Part shown: positions 35,347-46,869 of the stretch, piece by piece
Layout: each line of letters begins with the position of its first letter
Position numbering within the stretch: the stretch's first letter is position 1
NCBI GenBank assembly: GCA_947034885.2
Contig: OZ019759.1
Span: 188,501-252,500 of the forward strand
Reading direction: 5' to 3'
DNA from: Thuidium tamariscinum
Taxonomy: Eukaryota > Streptophyta > Bryopsida > Hypnales > Thuidiaceae
Length of the DNA stretch: 64,000 nucleotides
Translations under genes and position numbers: made by a program
The notes under the pieces: model-generated
Seen by the model: the letters and a program-made list of their open reading frames with translations, nothing else
Database searches by the model: none
What the model was told of the DNA's origin: nothing

Positions 35347-36385
35347 GTAAAAAATCATTTAGAAATAAAAATTTTGTTGTGAGAATTCTAGAGTACAAGC
35401 TCAGTCTAGCTCAATATCAAGATAGCGCCCACGGCTTAATAATATGGAGGTCGACAGGAATCGAACCTGGGCCTCCAATCACACAACTATCAGTCTCTTG
35501 CATTGCCTCTCACAATATACCCCAACTTAATGGGGTGACTAACTAATGAAAATATTCACATATCAATCGGTATCGAACAACATAGACTTCATTTAAACTG
35601 AAGTTGGAGTCTACAGCTTTAAAAGGTGACACCACATAAAGACTACATTTGTACTTTCTCTTCTACTTCAAACTATCATTTTAATGGAAATTATGAATTC
35701 GAACTTATAAAATGAGATTTATAAACTTTAATTTAATACAATTATACATCATTTTCTACTCGTGCGAATGGATAGTTTTAATTTGGGAGGTTCTTGATCT
35801 CCCAAATGATTGAATATGATGTATGGAACAAATGGTACAAGTGTTTGCAATTCATATATTGCTATAAACCGCTAATAGTTGAAATTACCATATTTACAAA
35901 GTCAGGACATGTGCACATAGGGAACATACCTACTGTAACTCAATATGTATTTTTATTGGAATCTGATCCTATCTCTAGTACCACAATTGCACCAAGGCCA
36001 AAAAAAAGGGAGCAAAGTCACCTCTAGAATTTGGTCTCTAAGATTTGCACACACTTTCCTATTTATTTTGTTGTTCTATAGTTGGTGCACATGCAACCTT
36101 TTGAATGGCACAATTGTTTCTCATTATTGGATATGCATCCGGGTTCTTTGGTGGAGGTTGGTTATACAAAATATTGTTTAAAATCTTTGACATGTTGAAC
36201 AATCAATGTGGTAATAATGTCGGTTGTACTTGGAGGTGGAATCTTGCATGTTGCAATAGCAATGTCTCTTCATGATTGAGGTTTGTTCTAATAGGAATAA
36301 GCCGAATCTCTAGGACCTCAAGCCAATCTATAACCCACTTGCGTTTGGAATCTCCCACACAACATTCAATGTCATCTCAACAAAA
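35347..36385. other. AT-rich intergenic stretch
   Basis: Apart from the tRNA-like scrap at 35440-35530 I see no gene. Frames around 35794-36181 (+) are short and of AT-driven composition. Confidence 0.4.
35440..35530 (-). repeat. tRNA-derived (SINE-like) fragment
   Basis: On the minus strand GGTTCGATTCC (complement of 35458-35468) matches the pol III B box / tRNA T-loop, flanked by a near-complete T stem and followed by GTCGACCTCCA. No matching 5' acceptor strand or convincing A box is found at tRNA spacing, so it is not an intact tRNA gene. A SINE fragment or old tRNA pseudogene fits best. Confidence 0.35.
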
Positions 36386-37746
36386 TTAGAAATCAGCCAC
36401 CACTTCTCGCTTACTTTTGTAGTCTTTTTTTCTACCGTGGTAGGTTGGCGATGGAGTTTCCTTAGAAATTTTGGTAGTGCACTTGATGTTTGAGGTCTTT
36501 TGTTGAGCTTGACATCTTGTATTGTATTTGTCGCTGATTCTTGCAATGTGCCATTTTAATGTGTCGTAGTCACTCTCAAATGCAATCGAAACATGTTTAA
36601 AAGTATTTGTTGTAGGTTCTTTACCTTTGTCATGCAAAAGAGGTGAAAAAGCTATGTTGGACCTTATTCTAACACAAGGTTGAGAGAAATTTACTTTGTC
36701 CGGTCTATATAAATCACATGCATCACTAATAGGTATATCTAACTTCTTTTTCATTTTCCCAAATATTTCTTTTCCTTCTAAGTGTGGTACTCTTGTTCCC
36801 ACACCTTCTAACCCAAGCTAAGCGTTCAAGGCATCTGCAATTTTTTTGATCCCTGCTCTTTCTAGCAGCTCTAATCTTCAACTCTCCTTTTAATGGCCTT
36901 AATTCCAATGCATTGCCTTTCAAGTATGCTTGATAATTTGTCATTTGCATCCAAGCATGGATGCAAGATACTGTTATCACATGTTGCATCAATAAATTGT
37001 TTCTTCGCTTTTTGGACATTTGAAGCCACTTATTATACATAGTTTCAGATAGATTGTACGACAATAAATCCAATGCAAAATTCAAATTCCGTGCCCACAA
37101 TGACAAAGATGATGAATGACATGGTGTCAATTCAAAGATGACATCTCCATCAAATATTTCTAAAAAAAATGGAACTTGAAGGTACTTTGTAGTATTGAGA
37201 TCCATTGTTGACAACTCATTTCGAGATCGGTGCAACATTGTAGCTAGTCTCTTCAAACAATTTATAATGCATTCTCTTCCTGCTACATATGCAATCAATA
37301 GAGGGAGTGGCAATGAGGAATTAAAAAGACTTCTTGATGGGATTTTGGATAATGATTCAACACTTTCCATCTTACATGACACAAACAAAATAGAACAAGC
37401 AGGCTTCTTAGAATTGAAGTCTATAGGCTCTCCTTTGATATTTGAAGAAAACTCTATGATTGGATCTAGTCTCTTTGTTTTCACTATATTTACAAAGTAC
37501 TATATGATTGTCTATGACTAGCAAAGCTTGCTGAGGAAGGCTAAATGCAACAGCGTGTATAATACATGGCTTATCAACCATGGAATTATTAGATTGGTGA
37601 CTAAGGATTTCCATAGACGCACTTAGCATATACAAAAAAAGCCCATATATTTTATAGTTCCCAGGAGCCAAGTACCAACAATGTGTTCCATCTTCTACAG
37701 AGATGACAACAGGGACAAATTGCTGCACTTCACCTAAATCTAACAT
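36386..37746 (-). pseudogene. Unrecognised decayed gene
   Basis: Three overlapping minus-strand frames (37746-37408, 37484-36726, 36802-36386) read on from one another after shifts near 37.45 and 36.78 kb, covering about 1.36 kb. They contain readable segments such as WYLAPGNYKIYGLFLYM, LSLWARNLNFALDLLSYN and RVPHLEGKEIFGKMKKK, with ordinary coding composition and two frameshifts. I do not recognise a family. It might be a transposon protein or a plant lineage-specific gene. Confidence 0.4.
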
Positions 37747-37881
37747 TTTTCCCTCTTAAATATATATAGAAGTCTCTACAAATTTGAATCAGACATGTAG
37801 AAGGCTTCAAGTTTTAATTTTGAATCATAGTCACATTTAAATAAACTTTTCATGAAAACAAAATTTCCTAAAAGAATGAAA

Positions 37882-38023
37882 CACTACAAGAAAATGGGGT
37901 TATAAATGACTTGTCCACAATGACTACACTGACAACAATGACTACAAAATGACTATTATGCAGTCATTGTTGTTGGTGAAGTCATTGTGGACAAGTCATT
38001 TATACCCCCATTTTCTTGTAGTG
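37882..38023. mobile_element. 142-bp CACTA-type MITE
   Basis: Ends CACTACAAGAAAATGGGG and its complement form terminal inverted repeats of about 43 bp with a single mismatch. They are flanked by a 3-bp direct repeat AAA (37879-37881 and 38024-38026), as expected for CACTA insertions. The inner part carries TGACTTGTCCACAATGAC, which also occurs (inverted) near the left end of the large CACTA element at 60.93 kb. It is therefore probably a non-autonomous derivative of that family. Confidence 0.85.
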
Positions 38024-38311
38024 AAAATACCTAAATAAAAATGAATATAATTACTAAAAACTCATTAGAGTTATTTGTAAAGTAGGTTAAACTGGGGTTT
38101 TAAACCACCAATTTCGTGAAAAAGCAGGTTTTGTAAAAAAGTCACTCGAAGTTGGTGTGCCCAAAACAAAAGTGGGTACGAAACTTTGTTTCGCGTCGAA
38201 ATCGCGCCTACAAAAGTTTGAACCCCAGTTTCGGCACGGCCTTTCTCGCAGGTGCTCGACGCGGCCTTTCAACGTTGACGTTGCGAGCTTTCCCACAGGT
38301 GCTTGACAGAG

Positions 38312-38455
38312 GAAGAGGTGCCATCACTATGGGCAGAGGAGGAGGCGCCATCATTGCGGGATTTTGCTCGACAGGGGCACCATTGCTGCAGGCGGAGGAG
38401 GCGCCATCACTATGGGTTTTTGCTTGACGAAGGAGGCACCGTCGCTGCAAGATTT
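38312..38455. repeat. Imperfect GAGGAGGCGCCATCA repeats
   Basis: The words GGAGGAGGCGCCATCA and close variants recur at about 38.31, 38.34, 38.39 and 38.43 kb in a GC-rich patch upstream of the next gene. It is probably a low-complexity 5' region. Confidence 0.5.
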
Positions 38456-38506
38456 TGCTCGTTTTGTTTCTAGTTTAGGATCCGAGAATTTCATACTAGG
38501 TTTGAA

Positions 38507-39342
38507 ATGGCTGACCAAAGTGAAGATTACCTAGTCCTGGAATCGCAATGCCCTTTCCAGCCACCTGCCAAGTTACGACCCCGTGAGAGATGTCACCGTC
38601 CAATTGTAGACTCAATTGTACTTTCTTCCTTGGTTGCATCTTATATGTCCACTTTGCCACCTATAGTAGGGAAAAGACAAATGTAACACAATTAGTGCCT
38701 GGGAAGGCTTAGAAATTGGTGTATGAGCAATTCCTTCATGAGCATCCTGGAAGCAAATTTGTAGAGGACACGTTGAAAGATAGGCTTTGGGAGACTTTGA
38801 AAGAGATGAAGACATGTACCTCAAATGAAGATGGATCTGACAAGGCTACTTTGCAAGCAGATGATGTTCTCACACGGTTGAGAAAAACTGACTCATATGC
38901 AACGCGGAACATCCTTAGGCTACGCCAAACTATAATCGACCAATCTTCATCAGGCGGCCAGCCACCCTATATTGCATCACAGCCATCTTCACTTGGAATC
39001 ATGCCTATCGAGGTGCAAGATGCTACTCCATATCCACAACTATTATGGAGCAGAGGTTATTGTTCTCCTAGCCCAAGTTCAACTCAAAAACTTCCAACAA
39101 AAGTAGAGCTTTTAGCATCCCAGTCAAAGAGTATGAGTTCCATTGCCTGAACTATGGAAACAAGGACAAAAGGAAAAGAGGCGCTTCTTTCTTTGAAGAT
39201 GGACATTAAGATGGAAAAGAAAAAAACGGCCAAGATTGCAAATTTGCAGTATGCTAGAGACTTGGGTGTCATCACTAATATTGAATTTAAATCACAGTTG
39301 AGGGTTATTCTAGGTTTAGGAGTTGAGGGATCCAACTCATAA
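38507..39342 (+). pseudogene. Unrecognised decayed gene
   Basis: A frame starts MADQSEDYLVLESQCPFQPP at 38507 and loses phase near 38.68 kb. A second frame continues from about 38710 (LVYEQFLHEHPGSKFVEDTL) to 39148, with one TGA and then more coding-like sequence (TRTKGKEALLSLKMDIKMEKKK) to 39342. The C-terminus is basic and helical. No family is recognised. The single TGA could come from CGA, as in the neighbouring decayed genes. Confidence 0.45.
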
Positions 39343-40564
39343 GGTGGTCTACCTTGTACTGCTAAAAGGTTTTAGAGATTTTGCACTGCTTTTGATCCAC
39401 ATGCATTTTCCACTGCTATTGGCATAGTTTTGAGGTAGAGCAGAGCGTTTGTTGACGACACGCTTCAACAGGTCAACAGCTTTCCTTTTTCATAATTAAT
39501 ATCTTTTTAAGCAAATGAAATCTGTTCAGGGTTTCACCCTACTTTGGAGCTGAATCGATGGAATTTTGTTGTAGAGTTGTGTCTTTGCTATCGATGTATA
39601 TTGCTTTGTTTTTCATGAGCAGTCTTGAGAAATGAGGAGTTTTTGTAAAATGAATCCATGTTCATAGGTCATGTTATTAGATTTTGCACTCTCCTAATGG
39701 TTCGAGAAAGCCAACAGGTCCGTCAGTTGCATTGACTAATTTTGGTGGGAGAACGAAACGTTACTTGGCCGTTTGTGGAGGATCCACATTGTGCGCCTTT
39801 GCATGCACGCCCTGCTGCTGGGCAATGGCTTTCGGGGAAGCTTACCTAATGTAGCACCAGCGACGGGTGGGAGTCAGCGCGGGAGTCCAGGGTGAGGTTT
39901 TGTGTTTGAGAGAAGAGGTAGAAGCAGCAAGAACGGAACATGGCGGGTTTGGTTAGGGTTTAGGTTGGTCTTTGGCGTGTAGGTTCAACTCCGGACGTAC
40001 AGTTGCTGTTATTGCCTTTTTTATTGTTCTTGGGACACATCGAAATTCCTTTTGTAGGGTTTGGGATTGGGTTGTGAGCCTAGTCAATAGAATTGTGCTG
40101 CTATGTGGGCTTTGGGTTTGGGTGTGGAGTTCATTGGTTTAACCTAAGGATCTAGTTCAACTTAGTGTTGAATGGAGAGCTGCTGGTGTGTGTTACGAAG
40201 GTCCACGAGAAGTAGGAACAATTTAGGCCTTGCATTAGTACGCTAGATTTTACAGCATGCCGCTGGCATTGCTTGTTGTTGTTTCATTGCCCATGGATTG
40301 TCTTGGACAAACGTAACTTCTTGAAACGAGCACTAAACACCTAAGAAGTGGCAATGCCAGATTTTGCATTAGTTAATCCGATTGCATTTTTGGAAAGGGA
40401 GTTTGGTGGAATGCTGACAATGGTTGGGAGAAGAAAGTAATTGACAAAGGAGTTTCAGCTGCAAATTCGATGGACGGTGTTTGCTTATGATGCTCTTGAA
40501 TCTCGTCTGACTTCATGTGCTCAACATTGCAACATTAAATTTTGCCCTCACAGTTCCTGTAGAG
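39343..40564. other. Upstream region of the CDKD fragment
   Basis: No coding frame is recognised. Around 39.83-40.0 kb the sequence resembles a plant 5' UTR, and a CCTCACAG acceptor-like site lies 15 bp before the CDKD ATG, so a 5' UTR intron is likely. Whether the promoter is functional cannot be told. Confidence 0.35.
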
Positions 40565-42473
40565 ATGGCAGTGAGAGAGCCATATGGCGCAAATAGATAT
40601 ATCAAGGGTCATACCCTTGTTGAGGGTACATATGGTGTCGTTTTCAAGGCTATTGACAAAGTGGTAATCAGCTCCTACTTTCTCTGGAATTTTTCATTTT
40701 GTCTGAGTCTTTTGAGACCCTCGGCCTGAAATTATGAAGAGCTTTTACAATTAGGACAGGGTGACGTGCGTGCGTTTTTGGAATTTGATTGTGAACGCTT
40801 ATAATTGGGAGGTTGTGAAAAACGTTCTAGAGCATAGTTGTTCAATGTCGCCAACGTTGGTGTGTTGAGCTCCTCGGTTGACACTACACTACAAAAAGAA
40901 TGCATGGCATGTGTTTTGCTGTCTGACAATGCAACAACTACTTGATATCTTGGGATTCAAGAACCGTTTCTGTGAGGGGCATTGCAACGTTATGACATTA
41001 TGCTTCTGATCTAATTAAGAGTATCATAATGCACTATTGACATTATCTTATTGGCTGGTCCATCTCAGGTGAGAGTCCCATCGGTTTGGTCGAGTTGAGA
41101 AAGTGCCGTTGTGTACTATGTTAGCTTCAATGCAAGTGAATAGTAAGTGATGCAAGTGATGTTCTCAAAATCCAAGTCGAAATGGATTTTCTAGATGTTG
41201 TGCATTAGTATAAGGCAGACTTGCACGTGGTGCCCCAATGCTACATGACCGTGTGTGATGTTGGTGATGACTTTCATCGCGGTAACCCAAGAGCATTTGT
41301 AGTCCCTGACATTCCTCATCGAAATCGCTGAATTAATTTCTTGAAAGTGGTAGATCAGTCTTGGTTAGTCTCTGCGAAGTGGCATCTGGAGCTCGAGTCC
41401 TTCAGTCGTGAAATCTCCAGGGTAGATATTAGGTCTTTGAAACGGAATGACATCTTCTCCCATTGGTGAAACTTTGATGGTTTCAAGGATGCCTGTAGAT
41501 CTCGTAGATAGTGTCTCGTTTGGTTGTAAATGCCGTGAAAATTCAGTGAGTTGGTTGTAGAAAGGATGCATTGAGATTGCATAATTTACAAGATTTCGTA
41601 GAGCGTCACTCTTGGAAGCCCGCATTCACTCGTTGGTGAATACATGGCATGAAGTTCATGGTCGCGTACAATTGAGTTCTCTCCAAGCGATGTAAACTGT
41701 TATAATTATCATAAGTACTATATTAATCTCAAAGTTGCAATTTTCTGCAGACAAATAGAACTTTAGCAATCAAAAGATTTGATTGGGAAAGTATAAAGAA
41801 GGTGTGAACGTGACAAATTGAGGGAGATCAAGCTTTTGAAGGAGTTGCATGATGCAAACATCATCAAGCTGGTGGACGTGTATCCACACAAACGGAATTT
41901 GCATCTCGTTTTCGAGTTTATGGAGAGTGATTTAGAAGAAGTGATTCGAGATCGGAACATCTTTCTTTCCCCTACCGACTATAAGTCGTACATGCAAATG
42001 ACGCTGAAGGGGCTTGCGATTTGTCATAAGAAGTGGATTCTTCACAGGTGCGTCACTAGGGAACTTGTTTTGATATCTGGTTATTACTCGATGCCAAGCT
42101 ATCACTCTGTTTCCACCATGCCATGCCACCTATTCTGAAAGGGAGCCGGGGAAATGTACACTTTCAAATTGGCAAGGCATTTTTCTTCGGTTGCACATGT
42201 GACTTCAAAATTTTGCATCTTTTTGAAATTCCCTCAACTAGGACCAAATTCTCTTCATTGGATGTGCTAATGCTCGCTCTTTGGCAATGCTTTAACTTCT
42301 CCCATCTTTAATGTCTAATTAGTTGCAGATGACCAGTTTTCCTAACCTGCTGATGCTTTCTACAGGGATTTGAAACCAAACAATCTTTTACTCGATTCCA
42401 ATGGACAACTAAAGCTTGCCGATTTTGGATTAGCTTACATCTTTGGGAGTCCCAATCAAAGATTTACTCACCA
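40565..42473 (+). pseudogene. CDKD: Truncated CDKD-type CDK-activating kinase, three exons
   Basis: Exon 1 (40565-40661) begins MAVREPYGANRYIKG and has the nucleotide-binding loop as VEGTYGVVFKA; CDKDs have Gly where this copy has Val. Exon 2 (about 41751-42047) has the ATP-binding Lys in LAIKRF, then loses one base at about 41815 between GVNVT and [10 protein letters not shown]. It continues through [13 protein letters not shown] to the HR of HRD. Exon 3 (42366-42473) has [15 protein letters not shown] (DFG) and FTHQ, then GTATGA. The next expected exon (VFARWYRAPE, T-loop and C-lobe) is absent from the remaining window. Retained introns show a DNA-level duplicate, not a retrocopy. Loss of the T-loop, the G-to-V change and the frameshift argue for a non-functional fragment. 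Confidence 0.8.
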
Positions 42474-43848
42474 AGTATGAGTAGAGTCGCTCATGCAGTT
42501 ACCAATGAAAATGTGTTGTATCTGATGTCGTATATTCCAAACTATGAGAATTATCTTACAATCTTTTTCATACATGTAAGAGGTCCCTTTTGCCTATAAT
42601 CTATAATGACCATTTGTGAGCACTTCTAACTCCACCCTTGAGCTAAAAGTTTATCACACGGGTCTTGTGTCTAATTGAGTTTTCTCTCTAATTGGGTGTT
42701 CAAAGAAAGCCTTCCAAGCAATGAACTCTTTTAGTCACGTCTTATAAGTATCAATTTACTACCCAGTTTGTTGTTAATTCAATCCTTCGTGGTAGATGTT
42801 CCTAATTCTATTTGGGATCTAACTAATTTTTTCTATTCTAATCAAATTGTTAATTGAAATCATACCTACTCTTAATTCCAAGCATTTGGTAAAAACAAAC
42901 TTAGCAATAAAACAATGAGAATAAAAATCAAATGAGATCAATTTACCTCCTCCGCGTAAATCTCCATGGTCCCGTCGTCAAACATCATCATGTGAAGGTA
43001 TTCTCCCACGACTTTGCCATCAAAATCATCCCGGCTCCCCATCTAATCCATGATAATTGTCACGTTGTTGGTAGTAAATTTTATCCTAGCTAAATAAATA
43101 AAATTAATTTAGTTCTAAATTAATTGTGCATTTTCCTTTTATTCCTAATTTCCTGGTAATGGAAAGTACCACAAATTAATCTAGCCTATCTAATGGGTTA
43201 GTAAATCAATTCAATGAAAACTTAATGGTTAGTTTATTGTTAGTTTTATTCTTTTTGGTTGATATTCAAATTTCAAGATGAAATTAATTATTTTGGCTAA
43301 GAAATTATTGTCAAATCTTTTCAAATCTAATTAATTTTGAATTCTTGTTAATTCTTAAAAATTAGTTGTCAATTTGTTTTTTCCCTTTTGTCCTATTAAA
43401 ATATTTTAATCGAAAAACTATCATCAAATCTTTTCAAATCTAATTAATTTTAGAATGTGCGTTAATTCTAAAGAAATTGGTTGTCAATTTGTTTGTTTCC
43501 CTTTTGGCTTATTAGGCCTAATAAAACAAAACCAAAAAAATTTTAACCTTCTAAGAATCTAATTAATAACTAACTACCAAAGAATGTAGAACATTCCCAA
43601 AAAACAAGAATAAAACTCAATAGTAGGATTCCTTTTAAATAGTTATTTAATACCAAAGGTCAATTCCTATGGGATAAAGAACCTTATTCAATAGTAATAT
43701 TCCTTGAATAAATTAATTTTATAATGTTAATACCTTACATTTTGCAACCCCGAGCCTTAATCCTCCCACAAGTCTAGTTTTCTTCTTCAATTGGTTTTGT
43801 TGCAATGTTTCATGAGAGAGACGGTGGCTATGGAGTTTGAGTGTTGAT
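42474..43848. other. AT-rich stretch after the CDKD fragment
   Basis: No further kinase exon. It contains one short exon-like patch on the minus strand (42947-43042) and a pair of related AT-rich blocks around 43.32-43.52 kb (ATCAAATCTTTTCAAATCTA type words repeated about 110 bp apart). Confidence 0.4.
42947..43042 (-). pseudogene. Orphan exon-like patch, 32 codons
   Basis: The minus strand reads MGSRDDFDGKVVGEYLHMMM and on to MEIYAEE, ending GAGGAG|GTAAAT, a good splice donor. Base composition is more balanced than in the surrounding AT-rich DNA. No family is recognised and no partner exon was found, so it may be a captured gene fragment. Confidence 0.3.
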
Positions 43849-43880
43849 GGGTTTAGGGTTTAGGGTTTAGGGTTTAGGGT
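43849..43880. repeat. Interstitial TTTAGGG tract
   Basis: About four plant telomere units in the TTTAGGG direction, followed by a G-run and ACCCCCC-containing sequence that recurs after the other tracts. Confidence 0.85.
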
Positions 43881-44305
43881 TAGAAGGGTGTCCCCGAAAT
43901 TTTGGCATGTTCTTTTGGGGCGGGGATTTTGGCTACCCCCCTATTTTCAACTATTGCGGTTCCATTGGTGCAATAAAAAGCCCTAATAGTTTCACCGTTT
44001 GTGAGATATAGCAACATTGACTTTTAAGGGGTGAGTTGACTTTGCTTGATTTTAGGTTATTTTTGGGTGGAGAGTTGACCTACCCCCCTATTTGAGGGTA
44101 TTAGGAATCCAATGGTGGTGTTGGATTGTTGAAATGAGTTTAGGGTTAGGAGTTATAAGCGTTTCAAAAGTTGCAAATGTGGTTGCTATCTTCTTAGGGT
44201 TTATCAATTTTGAAGATTGGAAGGTACCTACCCCCCCATTTTCAAGTGTTGTGAACACAATGGAGTAATAAAAAGCCCAAACATAGGGCCTTTTTAGAAA
44301 GTTAT

Positions 44306-45184
44306 GGCCGATTTGACTTTGGGTACCCCTAAAGTTGACTTTTTGGAGATGACCGATTTTGGAAATGTGATCTAAAATAAAGTTGTAGAGTTTGGAAAGG
44401 GGATTCCAAAAATGTATTGCACTTGTTCATCCGACCTTGTATGCAAAAGTTATGGATGGATGAAATCTTGCAAATGCAAACTTCATCCGCCTATAACTTC
44501 TTCATTATGAGTCCAATTGGTAAGTGCCACGTGTCATTGGAAAGCCCTTTTCAAACCCTATCTAAATATATGTTTGAATTTGAATCGCCCTTCTTTATGG
44601 CCGATTTGACTTTGGGTACTCCTCAAGTTGACTTTTTGAAGATGGCCGATTTTGGAAATGTGATGAAAAGTAAAGTTGTAGGGTTTGAAATGGAGGTTCC
44701 GGAAATGTATGGCACTTGTTCATCCGACCTTGTATGCACAAGTTATGGATGGATGAAGTCTTCCAAATGCAAACTTCATCCGCCTATAACTTCTTCATTA
44801 TAAGTCCAATTGGCAAGTGCCACGTGTCATTGGAAAGCCCTTTTGGAACCCTATCCGAATATATGTTTGAATTTGAATCGCCCTTCTTTATGGCCGATTT
44901 GACTTTGGGTACCCCTCAAGTTCATCTTTTGGAGATGGCCGATTTTGGAAATGAGATCAAAAGTAAAGTTGTAGAGTTTGGAAAGGGGATTCCGAAAATG
45001 TATTGCACTTGTTCATCCGACCTTGTATGCAAAAGTTATGGATGGAGGAAGTCTTCCAAACCCAAACTTCATCCGCGTATAACTTCTTCATTATAGGTCC
45101 AATGAGCAAGTGCCACGTGTCATCGGAAAGCCCTTTCCGAACCCTATCCGAATATATGTTTGAATTTGAATCGCCCTTCTTTAT
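44306..45184. repeat. 293-bp tandem repeat, three copies
   Basis: GGCCGATTTGACTTTGGGTA begins units at 44306, 44599 and 44892, with an exact 293-bp step. Each contains TTATGGATGGATGAA and, 20-30 bp later, AACTTCATCCGCC, an inverted pair that can form a hairpin. It also has GCCACGTGTCAT. Frames of 106-128 codons here translate the repeat and are not genes. Confidence 0.9.
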
Positions 45185-45301
45185 GCAAAAGTCAAATTTA
45201 GCCTTTTTTCATCCATGTCCTTTTTGTATGTATTTCATCCATTTTTCAACCAATTTCATGATTTTCATCCATCCATGTAATCGGGGTGATTTTAGAGTTT
45301 T

Positions 45302-45500
45302 TCATCCATTTTTCTATTTTTAGTCCATCCGTTTACTTTTCATCCAAAAAACCCTAATTTTTGTATTTTCATCCATTTTTCTATTTTTAATCCATCCATT
45401 TACTTTTTTTCCAAAAAAACCCTATTTTTTTGTATTTTCATCCATTTTTCTATTTTTGATACATCCGTTTACTTTTCATCCAAAAAACCCTAATTTTTGG
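45302..45500. repeat. 68-69-bp tandem repeat, three copies
   Basis: CATCCATTTTTCTATTTTT begins units at 45302, 45370 and 45439, each followed by CCAAAAAACCCTA-type sequence. Confidence 0.85.
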
Positions 45501-45882
45501 AATATATAGGCCAAAAGGGGGTTATATATTTTAGTGTGGGACATCAAGTGTACAAGAAATCCAGGTACGTGTGTTAGTTATTTTTTGGAGGTTTAGTATT
45601 TTTTAATTAATTGTTTTTGTTGTTTTTGTTAATTGATTAGAATAGAGCATATGATGTCCGATTTTAGGGTTTAGGGTGTCTATATGGAGGGTTTTGGGAT
45701 TTAGGGGTTTGTTGGTGGATTTTGGGGTTTAGAGTTATTTGATTTTGAGTTGCTGATTTTAGAATGTTGTGGGGTGTTGGGTGATTTTATTTTGGGTCTC
45801 TTTCCTTCCGATGTAGTTGTTTAGGGTGTGTTTTTTGAGTGATTTTTTTAGTAGATTTCGATCATATCTAGAGTTTAGGGCT

Positions 45883-46470
45883 ATGGAGAGTAGAGACCTC
45901 ATTGAGCTTAGTAGTTCGGATGATGAGGTTGTGGAGAGAGGAGAGATGATCGATCTCAGAAGTTCTGAGGAGGAAGCACCTGCTCCTCCCGTGTGGCCAG
46001 GTGTCCCTCCCGCCAGGTCACCTAGTCCTTTTAGGGTCCGTTCCCATGACCCTGATGTTGATTGGTTGGGTCTTTTGAGAGCGATTTATGCTAGGCCAGA
46101 GTTTAGGATTAGATCGAATTCACCTGTAGGTAGTATAGAGTCACCTACACGGGTTACCGAGTCTCCAGGTTCTCCTGTCAGTTTAGGAGGGCCTGGTGTG
46201 CCTATTGTAGGGCCAACTATTGTTCCACCTTGTCCACCTGTTCCTCCAGTCCAACCACGGGCTGGTCGGAGGAATAGAGCGCACATTATTGGAGATGATG
46301 CTTCTGGTAGTCGTGGGCCACGTGGTAGACGTCGTCCAGGTCAGGCACCTGCACCTGTTGCTCCACAGCAGCCGGTATCCGCTCTTCGACATCTCTTTCC
46401 TTGTACAGCTATACGACCTGATAGAGATCCAATACTTGATCCGTTTGCTCCTCTAGTTGGGTGGGTTTAG
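45883..46470 (+). CDS. Pro/Ser-rich hypothetical protein, probably 3'-truncated
   Basis: A 195-codon frame starts MESRDLIELSSSDDEVVERG after a stretch in which the same frame is also open (from 45817). It is acidic at the N-terminus, then Pro/Arg/Gly-rich with PPCPPVPPVQPR and a basic RGPRGRRRPGQ. Codon use and GC content are clearly above the flanks, so it is likely real coding DNA. The frame ends ...LVGWV and stops inside a TTTAGGG tract, so the original 3' part appears to be lost. It resembles the low-complexity N-terminal part of transposon ORFs, but no family is certain. Confidence 0.45.
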   Translation: MESRDLIELSSSDDEVVERGEMIDLRSSEEEAPAPPVWPGVPPARSPSPFRVRSHDPDVDWLGLLRAIYARPEFRIRSNSPVGSIESPTRVTESPGSPVSLGGPGVPIVGPTIVPPCPPVPPVQPRAGRRNRAHIIGDDASGSRGPRGRRRPGQAPAPVAPQQPVSALRHLFPCTAIRPDRDPILDPFAPLVGWV

Positions 46471-46480
46471 GGTTTAGGGT
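46463..46480. repeat. Interstitial TTTAGGG tract at the end of the Pro-rich frame
   Basis: Two to three TTTAGGG units followed by TTACAAGGGTG, the same junction seen at 48.29, 48.89 and 49.74 kb. Confidence 0.75.
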
Positions 46481-46869
46481 TACAAGGGTGTTCTTAGGGG
46501 TATGGCCGTTTTTGGTGTTGTTTTTATTGAACCTACCCCCCCATTTGTGAACCTTGCGATCATGAAAACGATGATTAGAACGCTAATAAGTTCACCATTT
46601 GTGAGATATAGCAACTTTGACTTTAGGGTGTTTGGGTTTGACTTTGGATTTGTGGATTCATTTTTTGGAATTTGAAGACGTGAATTACTATTTTGGAAAG
46701 GGCTTGGGAAGAGCTTTCCAAAAATACCTTGTTTGGCTAAAAATAACAATTTTGAATTTTGGCCTTATATGGGGATTTGGGGTAGTTTGACTTTTGGGGT
46801 TTAGGTACCTTAAGGTTTTTAATCACATGTATTCATAGGTTTTGTTTGTACGAGTGTGAAATGATGTTG

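Noticed and set aside
35440..35530. Intact tRNA gene
   Set aside because: No acceptor-stem partner and no proper A box or anticodon arm at the required spacing.
40888..40905. CACTACAAAAAGAATG as another CACTA terminus
   Set aside because: No partner terminus, target duplication or subterminal repeats were seen nearby; the word alone is too short.
43849..43880. True chromosome end
   Set aside because: The TTTAGGG tracts are short, interrupted and flanked on both sides by other sequence, so they are interstitial.
44417..45323. Three overlapping frames of 106-128 codons with a shared peptide
   Set aside because: They follow the 293-bp tandem repeat exactly and are by-products of it.
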